This document shows positions 41,121-50,764 of a stretch of 64,000 nt of DNA, in pieces. This DNA is from an uncultured Oscillospiraceae bacterium. Lineage in GTDB: Bacteria > Bacillota > Clostridia > Oscillospirales > Oscillospiraceae. Numbering within the stretch: position 1 is the first letter of the stretch; each line of letters opens with the position of its first letter. Below the pieces are notes generated by a model, which saw only the letters and a program-made list of their open reading frames with translations, was not told where the DNA came from and did not search any database. The translations under genes and the position numbers were made by a program. The stretch is taken from NCBI GenBank assembly GCA_958423465.1, contig CATZRD010000006.1, forward strand, positions 1-64,000, read 5' to 3'.

Positions 41121-42524
41121 ATGAGTGTGAAAAACTGCGAGAAATTAGAGAAGAGCATGGTCGCGCTGACCGTGGAGGTGAGCGCCGCCGATTTTGAGAC
41201 CGCTATCGAGAAGGCCTATCGGAAACAGCGCGGCCGGATCCAGATGCCCGGCTTCCGTCCCGGCAAGGCGCCCCGCAAGATGATCGAGTCCATGTACGGC
41301 CCCCAGGTCTTCTATGAGGAGGCCGTCAATATCGCTCTGCCCGACGCCTACGAGGCCGCCGTCAAGGAGCAGGAGCTGAACGTGGTGGGCTATCCCCAGG
41401 TGGAGCTGCTGGATGTGGGCAAGGAGGGCTTCTCCTTCAAGGCCACCGTGGCCGTGTACCCCGAGGTGACCCTGGGCCAGTACAAGGGCCTGGAGATTCC
41501 CCGGGCTGAGGTGAAGGTCTCCGCCGCCGACGTCACCGCCCGCCTGAAGGAGATGGCCGAGCGCAACAGCCGCATGGCCAGCGTGGACCGCCCGGTGGAG
41601 AAGGGCGACACTGCCAACATCGATTTCGAGGGCTTTGACCACGGCGTGCCCTTCGACGGCGGCAAGGGCGAGGACCACGATCTGGAGATCGGCTCCGGCA
41701 GCTTTGTTCCCGGCTTTGAGGATCAGCTCATCGGTATGTCCGCCGGCGAGGAGAAGGATATCGACATCACCTTCCCCGAGAACTACCACGAGAGCCTGGC
41801 CGGCAAGGCCGTTGTCTTCCATGTGAAGGTCAACGCCGTGAAGGTCAAGGAGGTCCCCGCCATCGACGACGAGTTCGCCAAGGACGTCAGCGAGTTCGAC
41901 ACCCTGGCCGAGCTGAAGAAGGACGTGAAGGCCAAGCTCACCGCCGAGCGGGAGGAGGCCGCCAAGCAGGCCTTTGAGGATATCGCCATGGAGAAGGTGG
42001 CCGAGGGCATCACCGCCGACATCCCCGACGCCATGGTGGACGAGCAGGCCGCCGCTCTGGTGGAGAATTTCAAGCGCCAGGTCCAGTCCCAGGGCATCTC
42101 CTACGAGCAGTACCTGAAGATGACCGGCGTGGACGAGAAGGCCATGGCGGAGCAGGCCCATGAGCCCGCCCTGCGGCAGGTGCGGATGGATCTGGCTCTG
42201 GCCGCCGTCATCAAGGCCGAGGGCATCGAGGCCGCCGACGAGGACGTGGAGGCGGAGTACGCCAGAATGGCCAAGCAGTACGGCATGGAGGCCGATCAGC
42301 TGAAGAAGTACATCGACGCCGGCATGGTCCGCGAGCAGGTGCTGCGGAGCAAGGCCATCGCCGTCGTGGTGGACAGCGCCGTGGCGGTGAAGCCCGCCGA
42401 GGACGGAGAGGAGAAGCCCAAGGCCAAAAAGACCGCCAAGAAGGCCAAGAAGGCTGAGGACGCTGAGACCGCCGAGAACGTCGAGGCTCCCGACGGGGAG
42501 ACCGCTCCGGAGGCCCAGGCGTAA
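41121..42524 (+). CDS. tig: trigger factor
   Basis: A 467-aa ribosome-associated chaperone with peptidyl-prolyl isomerase activity. The N-terminal ribosome-binding signature is GFRPGKAPRKMIE (about residues 44-56), the FKBP-type domain starts at KGDTANIDFEGF (~160), and the helical SurA-like C-domain follows. The last ~45 residues are a Lys/Ala then Glu/Ala-rich low-complexity tail (KAKKTAKKAKKAEDAE), longer than usual and possibly a flexible charged extension. CGGAGG precedes the ATG. tig-clpP-clpX-lon order is classical. Confidence 0.97.
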   Translation: MSVKNCEKLEKSMVALTVEVSAADFETAIEKAYRKQRGRIQMPGFRPGKAPRKMIESMYGPQVFYEEAVNIALPDAYEAAVKEQELNVVGYPQVELLDVGKEGFSFKATVAVYPEVTLGQYKGLEIPRAEVKVSAADVTARLKEMAERNSRMASVDRPVEKGDTANIDFEGFDHGVPFDGGKGEDHDLEIGSGSFVPGFEDQLIGMSAGEEKDIDITFPENYHESLAGKAVVFHVKVNAVKVKEVPAIDDEFAKDVSEFDTLAELKKDVKAKLTAEREEAAKQAFEDIAMEKVAEGITADIPDAMVDEQAAALVENFKRQVQSQGISYEQYLKMTGVDEKAMAEQAHEPALRQVRMDLALAAVIKAEGIEAADEDVEAEYARMAKQYGMEADQLKKYIDAGMVREQVLRSKAIAVVVDSAVAVKPAEDGEEKPKAKKTAKKAKKAEDAETAENVEAPDGETAPEAQA

Positions 42525-42668
42525 AAGAGCCGGGAGAAACCGCGCCCAGGTATGAAACAGGCCGGAACCTGGATATGATAGCCGGAGAGGGGCCGAAGGG
42601 CCCGTGTGTGGGTTCCGCCGCGGCGCGGCGGGGGAGAGTTCCTTTATTTCATCAGGAGGTTTATGACT

Positions 42669-43259
42669 ATGAGTTTGGTTCCCTATGTTGTGGAGCAGAC
42701 CAGCCGGGGCGAGCGTTCCTACGATATTTTTTCCCGGCTGCTCAATGACCGCATCGTCTTTCTGGGAGAAGAGGTGAACTCCGCCTCCGCCAGCATCGTG
42801 GTGGCTGAGCTGCTGTATCTGGAGGCCCAGGACCCGGATAAGGACATCCAGATGTATATCAACAGCCCCGGCGGCTCCATCACCGACGGCATGGCCATCT
42901 ACGACACCATGCAGTATATCAAGTGCGACGTGTCCACCATCTGCGTGGGCATGGCGGCCTCCATGGCGTCCTTCCTGCTGGCCGCCGGCGCCAAGGGCAA
43001 GCGGCTGGCTCTGCCCAACAGCGAGATCCTCATCCACCAGCCCCTCATTGGCGGCGGCGGGATCTCCGGCCAGACCACCGACGTGAAGATCCACGCCGAC
43101 CACCTGGTCTATACCCGGGAGAAGATGAACCGCCTGCTGAGCCAGATGACCGGGCAGAGCCTGGAGACCATCCAGCGGGATACGGAGCGGGACAACTATC
43201 TGACCGCCCAGCAGGCCCTGGACTACGGCCTGGTGGACAAGGTGATCGCGAACCGGTAA
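42669..43259 (+). CDS. clpP: ATP-dependent Clp protease proteolytic subunit
   Basis: A 196-aa serine protease subunit forming the tetradecameric chamber. The catalytic triad is Ser98 (GMAASMAS), His123 (EILIHQPL) and Asp171 (RDTERDNYLTA). AGGAGG (42654-42659) is 9 nt before ATG 42669 and only 3 nt before ATG 42663, so the former is preferred. The 5' region from tig (144 nt) shows no convincing promoter. clpX follows after 26 nt. Confidence 0.96.
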   Translation: MSLVPYVVEQTSRGERSYDIFSRLLNDRIVFLGEEVNSASASIVVAELLYLEAQDPDKDIQMYINSPGGSITDGMAIYDTMQYIKCDVSTICVGMAASMASFLLAAGAKGKRLALPNSEILIHQPLIGGGGISGQTTDVKIHADHLVYTREKMNRLLSQMTGQSLETIQRDTERDNYLTAQQALDYGLVDKVIANR

Positions 43260-43285
43260 GCCCGGTAGGAGGACAAGAGGAACTC

Positions 43286-44557
43286 ATGAGCGAAGAAACA
43301 AAGCGGACCCTGCGGTGCAGCTTCTGCGGCCGCCGGGAGAACGAGGTCCATCGGATGTTCAACGGCGGCATGGGCGGCTGTATCTGCGACGAGTGCGTCC
43401 AGCTGTGCATGAGCCTGATGGCCGACGACGCCGACCGCCCCGTGCTCCAGGGGGAGGCCCCGGAGCGTCTGCCCACCCCCCGGGAGATCAAGGAGGTCCT
43501 GGATCAGTACGTCATCGGTCAGGAGAGCGCCAAGGTGGCCCTGAGCGTGTCGGTCTATAACCACTACAAGCGGATCTACTACGGCGGCGGCGAGGATGTG
43601 GAGCTGCAGAAGAGCAATATCCTGATGATCGGCCCCACGGGCAGCGGCAAGACCCTCTTTGCCCAGACCCTGGCCCGGGTGCTTCAGGTGCCCTTTGCCA
43701 TCGCCGACGCCACCACCCTTACCGAGGCGGGCTATGTGGGCGACGACGTGGAGAATATTTTGCTGCGGCTGCTCCAGGCGGCGGACTACGACGTGGACCT
43801 GGCGGAGCGGGGCATCATCTATGTGGACGAGATCGACAAGATCGCCCGCAAGAGCGAGAATACCTCCATCACCCGGGACGTCAGCGGCGAGGGCGTGCAG
43901 CAGGCCCTGCTGAAGATCCTGGAGGGCACGGTGGCCAATGTTCCCCCCCAGGGCGGCCGCAAGCACCCCCACCAGGAGTTCATTCAGATCAATACCCGGA
44001 ACATTCTGTTTATCTGCGGCGGCGCCTTCGACGGCATCGACAAGATCATCGAGCGGCGCACCGACAAGCGGGGCATCGGCTTTGATTCCCAGCTCCAGTC
44101 CAAGAAGGAGCGGGATCTGGGCGCCATCCTCAAGGAGGTGCAGCCCCACGACCTGCTGAAATTCGGCATCATCCCCGAGCTGGTGGGCCGCCTGCCGGTG
44201 ATCGCGCCCCTGGACTCCCTGAAGCGGGAGGATCTGGTGCGGATCCTGACCGAGCCGAAAAACGCCCTGGTGCGGCAGTATGAGAAGCTCTTCAGCTACG
44301 ATCATGTGGAGCTGGAGTTTGCCGCGGGCGCGCTGGAGGCGGTGGCGGACAAGGCCGTGGAGCGCAACATCGGCGCCCGGGGCCTCCGGGCTGTCATGGA
44401 GGGCATCCTGACGGAGATCATGTTCGATATCCCCTCCGATCCCACCGTGGAGAAGGTGGTGGTGACGCCCGCCTGCGTCCGGGGAGAGCGGGGGCCGGAC
44501 ATCGTTCGGGGCCAGAGCCGGGAGCAGCGCCTCCCCAACCGGGGCACCGCCTCCTGA
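43286..44557 (+). CDS. clpX: ATP-dependent Clp protease ATP-binding subunit ClpX
   Basis: A 423-aa AAA+ unfoldase that feeds ClpP. The N-terminal zinc-binding domain has CSFCGR and CICDEC (four Cys), Walker A is GPTGSGKT (about residue 115), Walker B IIYVDEIDKI, and the RRTDKRGIGF and sensor regions are intact. ATG 43286 follows GGAGGACAAGAGG. It lies between clpP and lon, as in many Clostridia. Confidence 0.97.
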   Translation: MSEETKRTLRCSFCGRRENEVHRMFNGGMGGCICDECVQLCMSLMADDADRPVLQGEAPERLPTPREIKEVLDQYVIGQESAKVALSVSVYNHYKRIYYGGGEDVELQKSNILMIGPTGSGKTLFAQTLARVLQVPFAIADATTLTEAGYVGDDVENILLRLLQAADYDVDLAERGIIYVDEIDKIARKSENTSITRDVSGEGVQQALLKILEGTVANVPPQGGRKHPHQEFIQINTRNILFICGGAFDGIDKIIERRTDKRGIGFDSQLQSKKERDLGAILKEVQPHDLLKFGIIPELVGRLPVIAPLDSLKREDLVRILTEPKNALVRQYEKLFSYDHVELEFAAGALEAVADKAVERNIGARGLRAVMEGILTEIMFDIPSDPTVEKVVVTPACVRGERGPDIVRGQSREQRLPNRGTAS

Positions 44558-44628
44558 CGGCTTCAAAAAGGTAACACGGAAAGGGGGGCGTGCCGCGTCC
44601 CCCTTTCCTGATGAAGGAGACCCAAGCT

Positions 44629-47028
44629 ATGGAACATACCAATCAGAATTTACCCATCCTGGCGCTGCGGGGACTGACTATCTTCCCCGGCTGTATCCTC
44701 AGCTTTGACGTGGAGCGGGAGATATCCATCCGCGCTCTGGAGCGGGCCATGGAGTCCGACCAGCGGATCTTCCTGGTGGCCCAGCGGGAGGCCGGGGTCC
44801 AGATCCCCGGGGAGGACGACCTGTACGCTGTGGGCACCGTATCCGTGGTGCGTCAGATCCTGCGGGTCAGCGAGACCGCCGTCCGGGTGATGATGGAGGG
44901 CCGCGCCCGGGCCCGGCTGCGCCGGCTGTGGCAGTCGGAGCCGTACCTTCAGGGCAACGTGGAGCTGCTGGCGGAGGGCGGGACCCATGTGGCGGAGAAC
45001 CACCTGGAGGCCCTGCTGCGCCAGACCTATACCAATTTCAACGAGTACGCATCCCAGGCCCCCCGGATGAACGGCGACGTGGTCTCCGCGGTGCTGGAGG
45101 ACCGGGACCCGGGACATCTGGCGGACTTTATCGCCCAGAACATCCCCCTGCGCCATCAGGACAAGCAGGCCGTTCTGGAGGAGCTGCGCCCCGTCATCCG
45201 CCTCAGAAAGGTCAACGAGCTGCTGGCCCGGGAGGCGGAGGTCCTCTCCTGTGAGCAGGAGCTGGAGGGCAAGATCCGCCGCCAGCTGGGCCAGGTCCAG
45301 CGGGACCATATCATCCGGGAGCAGATCCGCCTGCTCCAGCAGGAGCTGGGGGAGGACGAGAACAGCGAGCTGGACGAGTACCGGGACCGGATCGGCCAGC
45401 TGAAGCTCACCGAGGAGGTCCGCGGCAAGCTCCTCAAAGAGGTGGACCGGCTGGCCAAGCAGCCCTTCGCCAGCGCCGAGGCGTCGGTGATCCGCAACTA
45501 TCTGGACGTGTGCCTGGAGATGCCCTGGGGCGTGGAGACCCGGGAGCGGGCCAGCGTGGCCGCCGCCAAAAAGATCCTGGACCGGGACCACTTCGGCCTT
45601 GAGAAGGTGAAGGAGCGCATCCTGGAGTTCATCGCCGTGCGCCAGCGGAACCCGGAGGCCAAAGGCCAGATCATCTGTCTGGTGGGACCTCCCGGCGTGG
45701 GCAAGACCTCCGTGGCCATTTCCGTGGCCAGGGCGCTGAACCGGAAGCTGGCCCGGCTGAGTCTGGGCGGCGTCCGGGACGAGGCGGACATCCGGGGCCA
45801 CCGCAAGACCTATGTGGGGGCCATGCCCGGCCGCATCGTCACCGCCATTGCCCAGAGCGGTACGATGAACCCCCTGCTGCTGCTGGATGAGATCGACAAA
45901 ATGGGCAGCGACTACCGGGGGGACCCCTCCGCCGCTATGCTGGAGGTGCTGGACAGCGAGCAGAACTACGCCTTCCGGGACCATTTCCTGGAGATCCCCC
46001 TGGACCTGCGGAAGGTGCTGTTCATCACCACCGCCAACACCACCTCCACCATTCCCCGGCCTCTGCTGGATCGGATGGAGGTCATTGAGCTGGGCAGCTA
46101 CACCGATGAGGAAAAGCTGGCCATCGCCAAACAGTACCTGCTGCCCAAGCAGATGAAGGAGCACGGCCTGACCCGGAACAGCCTGCGGGTCAGCGACGAG
46201 GCCATCCGGGCCGTGATCTCCGGCTATACCCGGGAGTCCGGGGTCCGCTCCCTGGAGCGGCAGATGGCCGCCCTGTGCCGCAAGGCGGATATGCGTCTGG
46301 TGACAGGACCTGTAAAGCGAATTACCGTTACAGAGAATGATCTGGAGGACTTTCTGGGTGTCCGGCGGTTTCTGCCTCCGGCGCTGGAGAGGGACCCGGT
46401 GGGCGTGGTCAACGGCCTGGCCTGGACCGAGGTGGGCGGCGAGCTGCTGGAGGTGGAGGTCAATGTGATGGACGGCTCCGGCAAGCTGGAGCTCACCGGG
46501 AACCTGGGGGATGTGATGAAGGAGTCCGCCCACGCCGCCATCAGCTGCATCCGCAGCCGGGCGGGCCAGCTGGGGATAGACCCGGACTTCTATAAGACCC
46601 GGGACATCCACATCCACTTCCCGGAGGGAGCGGTGCCCAAGGACGGACCCTCCGCCGGAATTGCCATCACCACCGCCGTGGTCTCCGCTCTCACAGACCG
46701 GCGGGTCCGCTCCGACGTGGCCATGACCGGCGAGGTGACCCTTCGGGGCCGGGTGCTGGCCATCGGCGGCCTGAAGGAAAAGACCATGGCGGCCAAGCGC
46801 AGCGGCATCCGCACGGTGATCCTTCCCCGGGAAAACCAGCGGGATCTGGCGGACATCGACCCGGTGGTCCGACAGAGCCTGCGCTTCGTGCCGGTGGACG
46901 ATGTGGGCGCCGTGCTGGCGGAGGCCCTGTGTCCCGTCCAGGCCCAGCCGCCCCAGAAAGAGGAGACGCAGGCCGTCCCATTCCTTGTTTCATCTGGGAC
47001 TGTAAAGGAAAATCCCTTGTGTCAGTAA
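44629..47028 (+). CDS. lon: ATP-dependent Lon protease
   Basis: A 799-aa LonA protease: N-terminal substrate-binding domain (1-~300, with ILALRGLTIFPG), AAA+ module with Walker A GPPGVGKTS (about residue 356), and C-terminal peptidase with the catalytic Ser675 (KDGPSAG) and Lys718 (GGLKEK). AAGGAGA lies 8 nt before ATG 44629, preferred over the 13-codon longer frame. It follows clpX by 71 nt and precedes engB by 54 nt. Confidence 0.97.
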   Translation: MEHTNQNLPILALRGLTIFPGCILSFDVEREISIRALERAMESDQRIFLVAQREAGVQIPGEDDLYAVGTVSVVRQILRVSETAVRVMMEGRARARLRRLWQSEPYLQGNVELLAEGGTHVAENHLEALLRQTYTNFNEYASQAPRMNGDVVSAVLEDRDPGHLADFIAQNIPLRHQDKQAVLEELRPVIRLRKVNELLAREAEVLSCEQELEGKIRRQLGQVQRDHIIREQIRLLQQELGEDENSELDEYRDRIGQLKLTEEVRGKLLKEVDRLAKQPFASAEASVIRNYLDVCLEMPWGVETRERASVAAAKKILDRDHFGLEKVKERILEFIAVRQRNPEAKGQIICLVGPPGVGKTSVAISVARALNRKLARLSLGGVRDEADIRGHRKTYVGAMPGRIVTAIAQSGTMNPLLLLDEIDKMGSDYRGDPSAAMLEVLDSEQNYAFRDHFLEIPLDLRKVLFITTANTTSTIPRPLLDRMEVIELGSYTDEEKLAIAKQYLLPKQMKEHGLTRNSLRVSDEAIRAVISGYTRESGVRSLERQMAALCRKADMRLVTGPVKRITVTENDLEDFLGVRRFLPPALERDPVGVVNGLAWTEVGGELLEVEVNVMDGSGKLELTGNLGDVMKESAHAAISCIRSRAGQLGIDPDFYKTRDIHIHFPEGAVPKDGPSAGIAITTAVVSALTDRRVRSDVAMTGEVTLRGRVLAIGGLKEKTMAAKRSGIRTVILPRENQRDLADIDPVVRQSLRFVPVDDVGAVLAEALCPVQAQPPQKEETQAVPFLVSSGTVKENPLCQ

Positions 47029-47082
47029 GACTACATAACCGCCGCCGGCGGTCCGCTGCCGCGGGAGAAAGGAGACCCGCTT

Positions 47083-47673
47083 ATGGCGATCAACTTTCAA
47101 AAGACTGACTTTGTGCTCTCCGCCGCCGGGCCGGAGGCGTTTCTCCGGGACGGACGGCCCCAGATCGCCTTTGCCGGCCGGTCCAATGTGGGGAAAAGCT
47201 CGGTCATCAACCGCCTGGTGAATCGAAAGAACTTCGCCCGGGTGGGGGCCTCCCCGGGAAAGACCGCCCAGATCAACTACTTCCGGGTGGACGGCGCGGC
47301 CTATCTGGTGGATCTGCCGGGGTACGGCTACGCCAAGGTCTCCAAGGCGGAGCGGGACCGGTGGGGCCGGCTGATGGAGGCGTACTTCGCCTCTGGCCTC
47401 ATCACGCTGGGGGTCATGATCGTGGACGCCCGGCACAAGCCCACCGCCGACGACGTGACCATGGCGAATTGGTTCTATGACACCGGCTGCCCGCTGATCG
47501 TGGCGGCCAACAAGCTGGACAAGCTGAAAAAGCGGGAGATCGAGCCGAATATGGCCCTGATTCGAAAGACCCTCTCCCTGCGGGAGGGGGACGTACTGGT
47601 GCCCTTCTCCGCGGAGACCGGCGACGGCAGGGAGGAGCTGCTGGCTCTGCTGGAGCGGGCGCTGGAGAGCTGA
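47083..47673 (+). CDS. engB: ribosome biogenesis GTPase EngB (YsxC/YihA)
   Basis: A 196-aa GTPase required for 50S assembly. G1 is GRSNVGKSS (about residues 30-38), G3 DLPGYGYAKVSK, G4 NKLDK. IAFAGRSNVGKSSVINRLVNRK is the family signature. AAAGGAG precedes the ATG. lon-engB adjacency is the usual Firmicutes arrangement; a terminator follows directly. Confidence 0.96.
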   Translation: MAINFQKTDFVLSAAGPEAFLRDGRPQIAFAGRSNVGKSSVINRLVNRKNFARVGASPGKTAQINYFRVDGAAYLVDLPGYGYAKVSKAERDRWGRLMEAYFASGLITLGVMIVDARHKPTADDVTMANWFYDTGCPLIVAANKLDKLKKREIEPNMALIRKTLSLREGDVLVPFSAETGDGREELLALLERALES

Positions 47674-47683
47674 CGGCGGCGCG

Positions 47684-47715
47684 AGGACAGACGGCGGAGG
47701 GCCGTCTGTCCTTTT
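47684..47715 (+). terminator. terminator of the clpX-lon-engB unit
   Basis: A 12-bp perfect stem AGGACAGACGGC/GCCGTCTGTCCT with a 5-nt loop, then TTTT. Confidence 0.88.
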
Positions 47716-47793
47716 CCTTATGGCGGGGAGCGGGCCATTCGACAGAAGCAGCGAAGAAATTTCCGGTGTTCTGACAAAATTTACAAATACTAC

Positions 47794-47822
47794 TTTTCAA
47801 ACGCGTCAAAATATATTAGAAT
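47794..47822 (+). promoter_or_regulatory. likely promoter of the pyrH-polC operon
   Basis: TAGAAT (47817-47822) with TTTTCA (47794-47799) 17 nt upstream, in an AT-rich gap. The -35 is weak. Confidence 0.5.
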
Positions 47823-47868
47823 AGAGGACAGTGCAAAGCCCCAAAACGACGAGCATAGGAGGTCCCCC

Positions 47869-48597
47869 ATGGAGGAACCAAAATATAAGCGGGTGCTGCT
47901 GAAGATCAGCGGCGAGGCCCTGGCCGGGGAGAAGCATTTCGGCCTGGATTTCGAGGTCATCGGCCGGGTGTGCGACGCCATCAAGGAGGCCGTTGCCATG
48001 GGCGTCCAGGTGGGCGTCGTGGTGGGCGGCGGCAACTTCTGGCGGGGCGTCAAGGACGGCGGCGGCCGCATGGAGCGGACCCGGGCCGACCACATGGGCA
48101 TGATGGCCACGGTGATGAACGCCCTGGCGGTGGCGGACGTGCTGGAGCAGAAGAACGTCCCCGTCCGGGTCCAGACCGCCGTGGAGATGCGGGCTATGGC
48201 GGAGCCCTACATCCGGGGCCGGGCCATCAGCCATCTGGAGAAGGGCCGGGTGGTGATCTTCGGCTGCGGCACCGGCAACCCCTACTTTTCCACGGACACG
48301 GCTGCGGTGCTGCGGGCGGCGGAGATCAACGCCGACGTGATCCTGCTGGCCAAGAATGTGGACGGCGTCTACAGCGCCGACCCCAACAAGGACCCCGGCG
48401 CTGTGAAATACGACGCCATCAGCTACGACGACGTGCTGGCCCAGCATCTGGCGGTGATGGATACCACCGCTACCAGCCTCTCTATGGATAACCACATCCC
48501 CGTGCTGCTGTTCGCGCTGAAGGACCCCTATAATATCATCCGCGCCCTGAAGGGCGAGAAGATCGGGACCATTGTGAAGGAGGACGTGAAGCAATGA
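47869..48597 (+). CDS. pyrH: UMP kinase
   Basis: A 242-aa amino acid kinase-fold enzyme making UDP from UMP. KRVLLKISGEALAG at the N-terminus, VVGGGNFWRG and the C-terminal TSLSMDNHIPVLLF are diagnostic. AGGAGG is 6 nt before the ATG. It starts a long colinear operon; the usual upstream partners rpsB-tsf are absent. Its end overlaps frr by 4 nt (ATGA). Confidence 0.97.
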   Translation: MEEPKYKRVLLKISGEALAGEKHFGLDFEVIGRVCDAIKEAVAMGVQVGVVVGGGNFWRGVKDGGGRMERTRADHMGMMATVMNALAVADVLEQKNVPVRVQTAVEMRAMAEPYIRGRAISHLEKGRVVIFGCGTGNPYFSTDTAAVLRAAEINADVILLAKNVDGVYSADPNKDPGAVKYDAISYDDVLAQHLAVMDTTATSLSMDNHIPVLLFALKDPYNIIRALKGEKIGTIVKEDVKQ

Positions 48598-49148
48598 AAA
48601 GCGAGTATAAGGTCTATGAGGACAAAATGAAGAAATCCGTGGAGTCTGTGGCGTCGGACTTTGCCGCCGTCCGGGCCGGCCGGGCCAACGCCGCGGTGCT
48701 GGATCGGATCACGGTGGACTACTACGGTACGCCTACCCCCATCCATCAGATCGCCTCCATCGGCTCTCCCGACCCCCGCACGCTGACCATCCAGCCCTGG
48801 GACGCCAGCGCGCTGAAGCTGATTAACAAGGCCATCCAGGAGTCCGACCTGGGCATCAATCCCCAGAACGACGGCCGGGTCATCCGCCTGGCTTTCCCAC
48901 AGCTGACGGAGGAGCGCCGTAAGGAGCTGGTCAAGCAGGTGGCCAAGTACGCCGAGGGCGGCAAGGTGGCCATCCGCAACATCCGCCGGGACGCGGTGGA
49001 GAAGTTCAAGGCCCAGAAAAAGAACGGCGATATCACCGAGGACGATATGAAGATCGCCGAGAAGGACATCCAGAAGCTCACCGACGATATGTGCAAGGAG
49101 ATCGACGCCCTGCAGGAGAAGAAGGAGAAGGAGCTGCTGGCGGTGTGA
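48594..49148 (+). CDS. frr: ribosome recycling factor
   Basis: A 184-aa protein that splits post-termination ribosomes with EF-G. The core VRAGRANAAVLDRITVDYYGTPTP and the C-terminal DDMKIAEKDIQKLTDD helix are typical; length is standard. Translation is coupled to pyrH through the ATGA overlap. Confidence 0.97.
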   Translation: MKSEYKVYEDKMKKSVESVASDFAAVRAGRANAAVLDRITVDYYGTPTPIHQIASIGSPDPRTLTIQPWDASALKLINKAIQESDLGINPQNDGRVIRLAFPQLTEERRKELVKQVAKYAEGGKVAIRNIRRDAVEKFKAQKKNGDITEDDMKIAEKDIQKLTDDMCKEIDALQEKKEKELLAV

Positions 49149-49166
49149 GCCGGCCTGGAGAAACGG

Positions 49167-49925
49167 ATGAGGTTCGCTTTTTGGAAGAAGGGCGATGATA
49201 GGGCGGGGCAGGTGGATTTCGACCGTCTGCCCCGCCACATCGCTATCATATTGGACGGCAACGGCCGCTGGGCCCAGCGTAAGGCGCTGCCCCGCACCGC
49301 GGGACATAAGGCGGGGGCGGAGACCTTCCGTACCATCGCCACCTACTGCCGGGACATCGGCATCCAGTATCTCACGGTGTACGCCTTTTCCACGGAGAAC
49401 TGGAAGCGGCCCGCCGACGAGGTGGAGACCATCATGGCGCTTTTAAAGCGCTATCTGCTGGAGGCCATCGACACCATGGAGCGGGACAATGTGCGCCTGC
49501 GCTTCATGGGGGATATGTCGCCCCTCAGCGGCGAGCTGAAGGGTCTGGTGGACCGGTGCAACGCCATCTCCGACCGCCTTACCGGCTGTCAGTGTAATAT
49601 CTGCATCAACTACGGCGGCAGGGCGGAGATCGTCCACGGGGCCCAGGCTTTTGCCAGAGCCTGCGCCTCGGGGACTGTAAAGCCTGAGGACCTGACGGAG
49701 GAAGGGTTCGAACGCTACCTCTATTCCGCCGGGATTCCCTCCCCGGAGCTGCTGATCCGCCCCGGCGGAGAGCAGCGGCTGAGCAATTTCCTCCTGTGGC
49801 AGTGCGCCTACGCGGAGTTTTACTTCACCGACGTGCTGTGGCCCGATTTCACCCGGGAGGAGCTGCTGCGGGCCATTGCCTCCTATCAGCATAGAGACAG
49901 AAGATTCGGAGGAATCAAACGATGA
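49167..49925 (+). CDS. uppS: isoprenyl transferase (undecaprenyl diphosphate synthase)
   Basis: A 252-aa cis-prenyltransferase producing the lipid carrier precursor for cell wall synthesis. HIAIILDGNGRWAQRK contains the catalytic Asp30, and FSTENWKRP and the C-terminal RPGGEQRLSNFLLWQ complete the family motifs (RxGGExRxSNF, substrate-binding Arg and Ser). It overlaps cdsA by 4 nt. MEP pathway genes dxr and ispG lie downstream in the same operon. Confidence 0.96.
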   Translation: MRFAFWKKGDDRAGQVDFDRLPRHIAIILDGNGRWAQRKALPRTAGHKAGAETFRTIATYCRDIGIQYLTVYAFSTENWKRPADEVETIMALLKRYLLEAIDTMERDNVRLRFMGDMSPLSGELKGLVDRCNAISDRLTGCQCNICINYGGRAEIVHGAQAFARACASGTVKPEDLTEEGFERYLYSAGIPSPELLIRPGGEQRLSNFLLWQCAYAEFYFTDVLWPDFTREELLRAIASYQHRDRRFGGIKR

Positions 49926-50725
49926 CATCCTTACAGTCCCGGCTGCTGGTATCGGCCATCGGCGTGCCCCTGATCCTGGTGCTCATCCTGTGGGCGCCGC
50001 TGTGGGCGCTGGCGGCTGCCCTGATGGCCCTGGCGGGAATCGCGGCCTGGGAGCTGCTGAACTGCGTGGGCGCCGGGAAGATGGGCTTTCTGCGGAACCT
50101 GTCCATCCTGGGGGCGCTGTACGCGGTGGCCGAAGCCTATCGGAACGACCCGTTCTACATCCTGGCCCTGGCGGTGATCGTTCTGCTGATCTTTGGCTAT
50201 GCCGTGGTCAGGGGGGGCGAGGTGAAGTTCCAGCATATCGCCGCCGCGCTGCTGGCCGTTTTTGCCATCCCCTATGCCTTCTCCGCCTTTCTGTGGCTGG
50301 ACGCGGCGGGGTATCACCGGGGCTTTCTGCTGCTGCCCCTGATTTTCAGCTTCGGAAGCGACACCTTCGCCTACTTCGCGGGCAACGCCTTGGGCCGGCA
50401 CAAGCTGGCCCCCCGGGTCAGCCCCCACAAGACGGTGGAGGGAGCTGTGGGCGGTCTGCTGGGCAACGCCCTGTGCGGCGTCGTGTTCGCTCTGGTCATG
50501 AACACCTGGTTCGACCACACCATCAGCTATGTGGGCATCGCCCTGCTGGGGCTGATTCTCAGCGCCGTGGCCCAGCTGGGGGACCTGAGCTTTTCCCTCA
50601 TCAAGCGGGAGTTCGGCGTGAAGGACTACGGCAGGATCTTTCTGGCCCACGGCGGCGTGCTGGACCGGTTTGACAGTGTGATCTTCGTGGCGCCCACCCT
50701 GGCGCTGCTGGTGGCGCTGCTGTGA
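49922..50725 (+). CDS. cdsA: phosphatidate cytidylyltransferase
   Basis: A 267-aa integral membrane enzyme making CDP-diacylglycerol for phospholipids. About seven hydrophobic helices precede the C-terminal CdsA signature, seen as KREFGVKDYGRIFLAHGGVLDRFDS. The usual PGHGG within it reads LAHGG here. The catalytic KD and DRFDS parts are intact. ATGA overlap with uppS indicates coupling; dxr follows after 39 nt. Confidence 0.94.
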   Translation: MTSLQSRLLVSAIGVPLILVLILWAPLWALAAALMALAGIAAWELLNCVGAGKMGFLRNLSILGALYAVAEAYRNDPFYILALAVIVLLIFGYAVVRGGEVKFQHIAAALLAVFAIPYAFSAFLWLDAAGYHRGFLLLPLIFSFGSDTFAYFAGNALGRHKLAPRVSPHKTVEGAVGGLLGNALCGVVFALVMNTWFDHTISYVGIALLGLILSAVAQLGDLSFSLIKREFGVKDYGRIFLAHGGVLDRFDSVIFVAPTLALLVALL

Positions 50726-50764
50726 CAGGACAGCGGGCTCCGGACTGCGTGTAAGGAGAACAGA

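Noticed and set aside
41145..43103. 652-aa minus-strand ORF spanning tig and clpP
   Set aside because: It runs antisense across two well-identified genes and shows no protein family features.
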